Shown here: positions 61,463 to 64,000 of the stretch, piece by piece | How the letters are laid out: every line of letters begins with the position of its first letter | Numbering within the stretch: the first letter of the stretch is position 1 | Assembly: GCA_965223165.1 (NCBI GenBank) | Contig: CBDCVQ010000016.1 | Coordinates: forward strand, 434,001-498,000 | Direction: 5' to 3' | Origin: JABDMH01 sp965223165 | Lineage (GTDB): Bacteria > Bacteroidota > Bacteroidia > Chitinophagales > Saprospiraceae | DNA: 64,000 nucleotides | The notes under the pieces: generated by a model | Seen by the model: only the letters and a program-made list of their open reading frames with translations | Database searches by the model: none | What the model was told of the DNA's origin: nothing | Made by a program: the position numbers and the translations under genes

Positions 61463-62248
61463 ATGCCCGAACTACCAGAGGTCAATACGGTGATGCTCGA
61501 GTTTCGCGAGGTAGCACTCGACCAGCAAATCACCAAAGTGGAGGTCTTTGACGATAAGATCTTGCGCAATACCTCTGCCGATGCCTTTGCCTATGCACTT
61601 GAGGGTCAGGCCTTTACCGACACTTACCGCCAAGGCAAGTACTTCTTTGCCACCCTGGAAGGCGCGGACATCCTGTTGCACCTGGGCATGACAGGCGATA
61701 TCAGCTACTATTATGATTTGGAAGATCAACCGAAGTACGAGCGGTTTCGGATTACCTTTGAGGAGGGCCTCATGATGGGGTACGCAGATCTAAGAAAGTT
61801 CTCCCATGTGCTGCTGTTGCCCGATCGAGACCAGTACCTCCGCGAGATCGCCCTAGGTCCGGACGCCCTGGAAATCTCTGCCGAGGATTTTGGCGGCTTA
61901 TTTAGGGGCCGATCGACCTCCGTCAAGGCAGTCCTACTCAACCAGAAACTGATAGCGGGGATCGGCAATCTCTATGCCGATGAGATTTGCTTTCAGGCTC
62001 GCATTCACCCGGGGTCCACTGCTGGCGTGCTAAAAACGAAACAGATCAATCGGTTATACCACCACAACCAGGAGATTCTCCGGACGGCTTGCGAGCGGCG
62101 CGCCAAGTATCAGGTGTACCCCGACGACTGGTTTTGGAAATGGAGAAAGCAAGATGTCGTGCTCAAGGGAAAAGGCAAGGTAATGCAGTGCAAGATCGCG
62201 GGCCGCACGACCTATTTCATTCCAGATTATCAAGCCCTTGTTAAATGA
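61463..62248 (+). CDS. Fpg/Nei-family DNA glycosylase with zincless finger
   Basis: Removes oxidised bases from DNA and cuts the strand. The N-terminus is MPELPEVNTVMLE (Pro and Glu catalytic after Met removal). The conserved Lys is in YRQGKYFFATLE, the Asn in IAGIGNLYADEICF, and the DNA-binding Arg in IAGRTTYFIPDYQ. The usual zinc finger cysteines are absent at the C-terminus, as in the zincless-finger Nei-like branch. 261 residues. A repeat element with no space for a separate promoter precedes the ATG. Confidence 0.92.
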   Translation: MPELPEVNTVMLEFREVALDQQITKVEVFDDKILRNTSADAFAYALEGQAFTDTYRQGKYFFATLEGADILLHLGMTGDISYYYDLEDQPKYERFRITFEEGLMMGYADLRKFSHVLLLPDRDQYLREIALGPDALEISAEDFGGLFRGRSTSVKAVLLNQKLIAGIGNLYADEICFQARIHPGSTAGVLKTKQINRLYHHNQEILRTACERRAKYQVYPDDWFWKWRKQDVVLKGKGKVMQCKIAGRTTYFIPDYQALVK

Positions 62249-62623
62249 GCACTGGCATCGTGGGCTCTCAGGCGGTAAATCCCCAAAATCCGATACCATG
62301 GGGACGGCTGCTGCAAAGCGCTAGATTTTTACAGGACAAGCCTGAAAAAAGAAAGCCGCCCCAGCGGTTTTGAAGGCGGAGTAAGGCCGAAGCCGAGGTG
62401 GAGGACCAGACGAGCTCTCGAAGAGCGAGCATAACAGGCAGAAGAAGAACTCAAGAGCACTCCAGGCACTTCGAACTCGGAACTTCTCCAGTCACTACTC
62501 ATTGGCTAACTTTGACAGTTTGTTGGTAAACTTTTTCGCCCAAGCGTCGATATATGGCCGTGAAACCCCAATCCATGCTACCTTGGATTACATATGTGTT
62601 AGATTATATATGTACCTTCGATT
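62249..62623. other. Gene-free stretch with a weak hairpin
   Basis: 375 bp between the glycosylase and the ST7-like gene. Around 62349-62370 there is a short inverted repeat (AAGCCG-CCCCAG-CGGTTT) with A-rich sequence on the left, so it could be a minus-strand terminator, but no minus gene ends there. No other feature. Confidence 0.4.
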
Positions 62624-63979
62624 ATGCGTCTTCATAAACTACTCCGGACATTGTCGAAGAAAAAAGAGCCAGCTAATGATCGACACGATCTAGACCAAGG
62701 GCTTGACGAATCTCAGACTGAGGATGAGTTTCAATATGCCCAAGACATTTGCTGTCCATCAGATATCATGATCTTCCATGCCCAATTTAGGTCAAGATCT
62801 TCTTTGACCAGGGCAAGGGCCTTACAAATCAAAGAACTGGCCACGAGGATATGCAGTGACATCAATAAAGGTTGGGATGCTCCCATTGTGGTGGAAGGCA
62901 TCGAGTGGGGCAAGAAGAAGTTTGTCCTGAAACTGGAAGGAAAGGCTTCTGCATTCGAGGACCTGGCGGGGCAGCTCGAGAAGGAGGGTTTTGAGTTTGT
63001 CGATGCCGAGGGCACTGCCTCAGAGGCGAATAATCGTTTTGCACCAGGGGAGCACTATGCCCACTTCATGGAGCAATTTGAATTGATGGATCTCGATCAA
63101 TTTAAGAATTACAGTGAAGAAGAAATCGAGAGGAAGCTAGACACCATGGCAGAAATGACGTTAGATGAACTGAGGGAGGTGAATGAGATAACGCCAGCGT
63201 CCGAGGCATTGGTTCAAGCACTTAAGGCCTTTGAGTTGCCCAGATTGGAATCCTTGCGCCTCGTGTCTGACATTCTTGCACGCCAACCCGACTGTGTCGA
63301 GGCGCTCATCTGTCAAGCCGGATGGGAAAAAGATGACGAGAAGAGGTTGGACCTGCTCGAAGATGCGGTAGAAGCCGGCGAGAGAACAGTGGACAGTGAA
63401 CTGATGACCCGCGAAAAGATGTGGTGGAAAAATCACAAGTCGCGCCCCTACATGCGCGCCATGGGACTGCTAGGATTTGAACTGATGACGGAGCATCCGG
63501 AAGAAGGCTTGGAGCTACTGGAAGGTCTCGTGGAGATGAACCCTGAGGACAATCAAGGCATTAGATTCTTCTTGATTGAGTACTACCTCGTCCGTCGTCG
63601 ATGGCATCAGGCCAAGCAAATGCTTCAGCGCTACCCGGATGAGGATCATATTTCCTTTTGGTATGCAAAGTACTTCTACTTGTATGGCACCACGGGCAGA
63701 AAATCAAAAACCAAAAGGGCTTTGCTCGACGCGTTTCACCGAAATCCTTATCCCATGTATATTCTATCAGGTGTGGAAGATTATCCTGAAGATTTTATCG
63801 GCTATCGCAGGGGCAGCCCTGAAGAGGCCATGGAGGTGATCCAGCTCATTGCAGACTGTCTCGAACATGACTACAAACAGTTGCATTGGCTGATGGACGT
63901 GCTCATGTCTAAAGGGGTCTGGCAATCGGAGGACGGCAACTCCGGCAGGAAAGCGCGGATACTTCCCTTCAACGGCTGA
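62624..63979 (+). CDS. ST7-like tetratricopeptide-type repeat protein
   Basis: 451 residues, complete in the window. The first third is charged with a Lys-rich start (MRLHKLLRTLSKKKEPANDR). The C-terminal half is a helical repeat array with EKMWWKNHKSRPYMRAMGLL, EHPEEGLELLEGLVEMNPED, NQGIRFFLIEYYLVRRRWHQ and YRRGSPEEAMEVIQLIADCL, a pattern found in ST7-type (suppression of tumorigenicity 7) and related bacterial repeat proteins. Likely a scaffold. An N-terminal plant/animal-like role should not be assumed. The reading frame is clean. Confidence 0.78.
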   Translation: MRLHKLLRTLSKKKEPANDRHDLDQGLDESQTEDEFQYAQDICCPSDIMIFHAQFRSRSSLTRARALQIKELATRICSDINKGWDAPIVVEGIEWGKKKFVLKLEGKASAFEDLAGQLEKEGFEFVDAEGTASEANNRFAPGEHYAHFMEQFELMDLDQFKNYSEEEIERKLDTMAEMTLDELREVNEITPASEALVQALKAFELPRLESLRLVSDILARQPDCVEALICQAGWEKDDEKRLDLLEDAVEAGERTVDSELMTREKMWWKNHKSRPYMRAMGLLGFELMTEHPEEGLELLEGLVEMNPEDNQGIRFFLIEYYLVRRRWHQAKQMLQRYPDEDHISFWYAKYFYLYGTTGRKSKTKRALLDAFHRNPYPMYILSGVEDYPEDFIGYRRGSPEEAMEVIQLIADCLEHDYKQLHWLMDVLMSKGVWQSEDGNSGRKARILPFNG

Positions 63980-64000
63980 GATCGCTCTCAATATCGAACA

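Noticed and set aside
62349..62370. A terminator after the glycosylase gene
   Set aside because: The hairpin has its A-rich side on the wrong strand for the plus-strand gene and no minus-strand gene ends there.
1..64000. tRNA, rRNA, riboswitch or defence-cluster signals
   Set aside because: None was recognised on inspection of the gaps; short RNA genes can be missed by eye, so absence is not proven.

Overview
The window reads as a chromosome segment from a Bacteroidota bacterium, most likely of the Saprospiria type. The signs are an outer-membrane receptor with a carboxypeptidase-regulatory-like plus plug plus barrel layout, several secreted proteins ending in type IX secretion (T9SS) sorting domains of both the A and B kinds, a DUF1800/DUF1501 pair, and TAnnTTTG -7 promoter boxes. 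No rRNA, tRNA or CRISPR array was recognised. The lineage is an inference from gene content, not from a marker gene.

Layout. 1-3478: the end of a coiled-coil gene and a TonB-receptor-like barrel gene carrying a one-base frameshift. 3475-9680: peptide deformylase, an M49-like metallopeptidase, polyphosphate kinase and GpsA, all on the minus strand, with short non-coding repeats between them. 9772-25242: core genes (yidC, ffh, an M16 protease, an SDR enzyme, mutS, a DUF1835 protein, a GDPD, an acyl-CoA dehydrogenase, rarA). 25647-33655: envelope and secreted proteins, a NUC1-type nuclease next to a HerA-like ATPase, a thioredoxin-like protein and ribD. 33958-45007: an HNH-like/AP2 protein, two cysteine-desulfurase-like enzymes coupled to glmM, PAP2 phosphatase, lysA, the DUF1800/DUF1501 pair and tpiA. 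45008-51447: a hexanucleotide array, an S24-type repressor with palindromes at its promoter, a TlpA-like thioredoxin, a CotH-like lipoprotein and a large PQQ sugar-dehydrogenase-like T9SS protein.

51475-59379 is an accessory and decayed zone: an IS110 transposase fragment beside an exact 133-bp tandem duplication, a complete IS3-type element with its frameshift signal, at least two gene remnants, a short protein with GDISVEGTS repeats, an H-type lectin domain protein and several orphan genes. 59714-63979 returns to ordinary genes: a YkgJ-like cysteine-cluster protein, a nucleoid-associated protein, a zincless Fpg/Nei glycosylase and an ST7-like repeat protein.

Three things stand out. (1) A family of short intergenic elements of about 165-230 bp with shared inverted ends (CTAGTAGAGTTTCG-like); four of their tips coincide with the TAG stop codon of the neighbouring gene. 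(2) Five clear single-base frameshifts in otherwise well-conserved genes (the barrel receptor, PAP2, lysA, DUF1800 and the GDISVEGTS protein), which may point to indel errors in the assembly as much as to real mutation. (3) The telomere-like hexamer array in front of the S24 repressor, whose promoter carries three overlapping or adjacent perfect palindromes.
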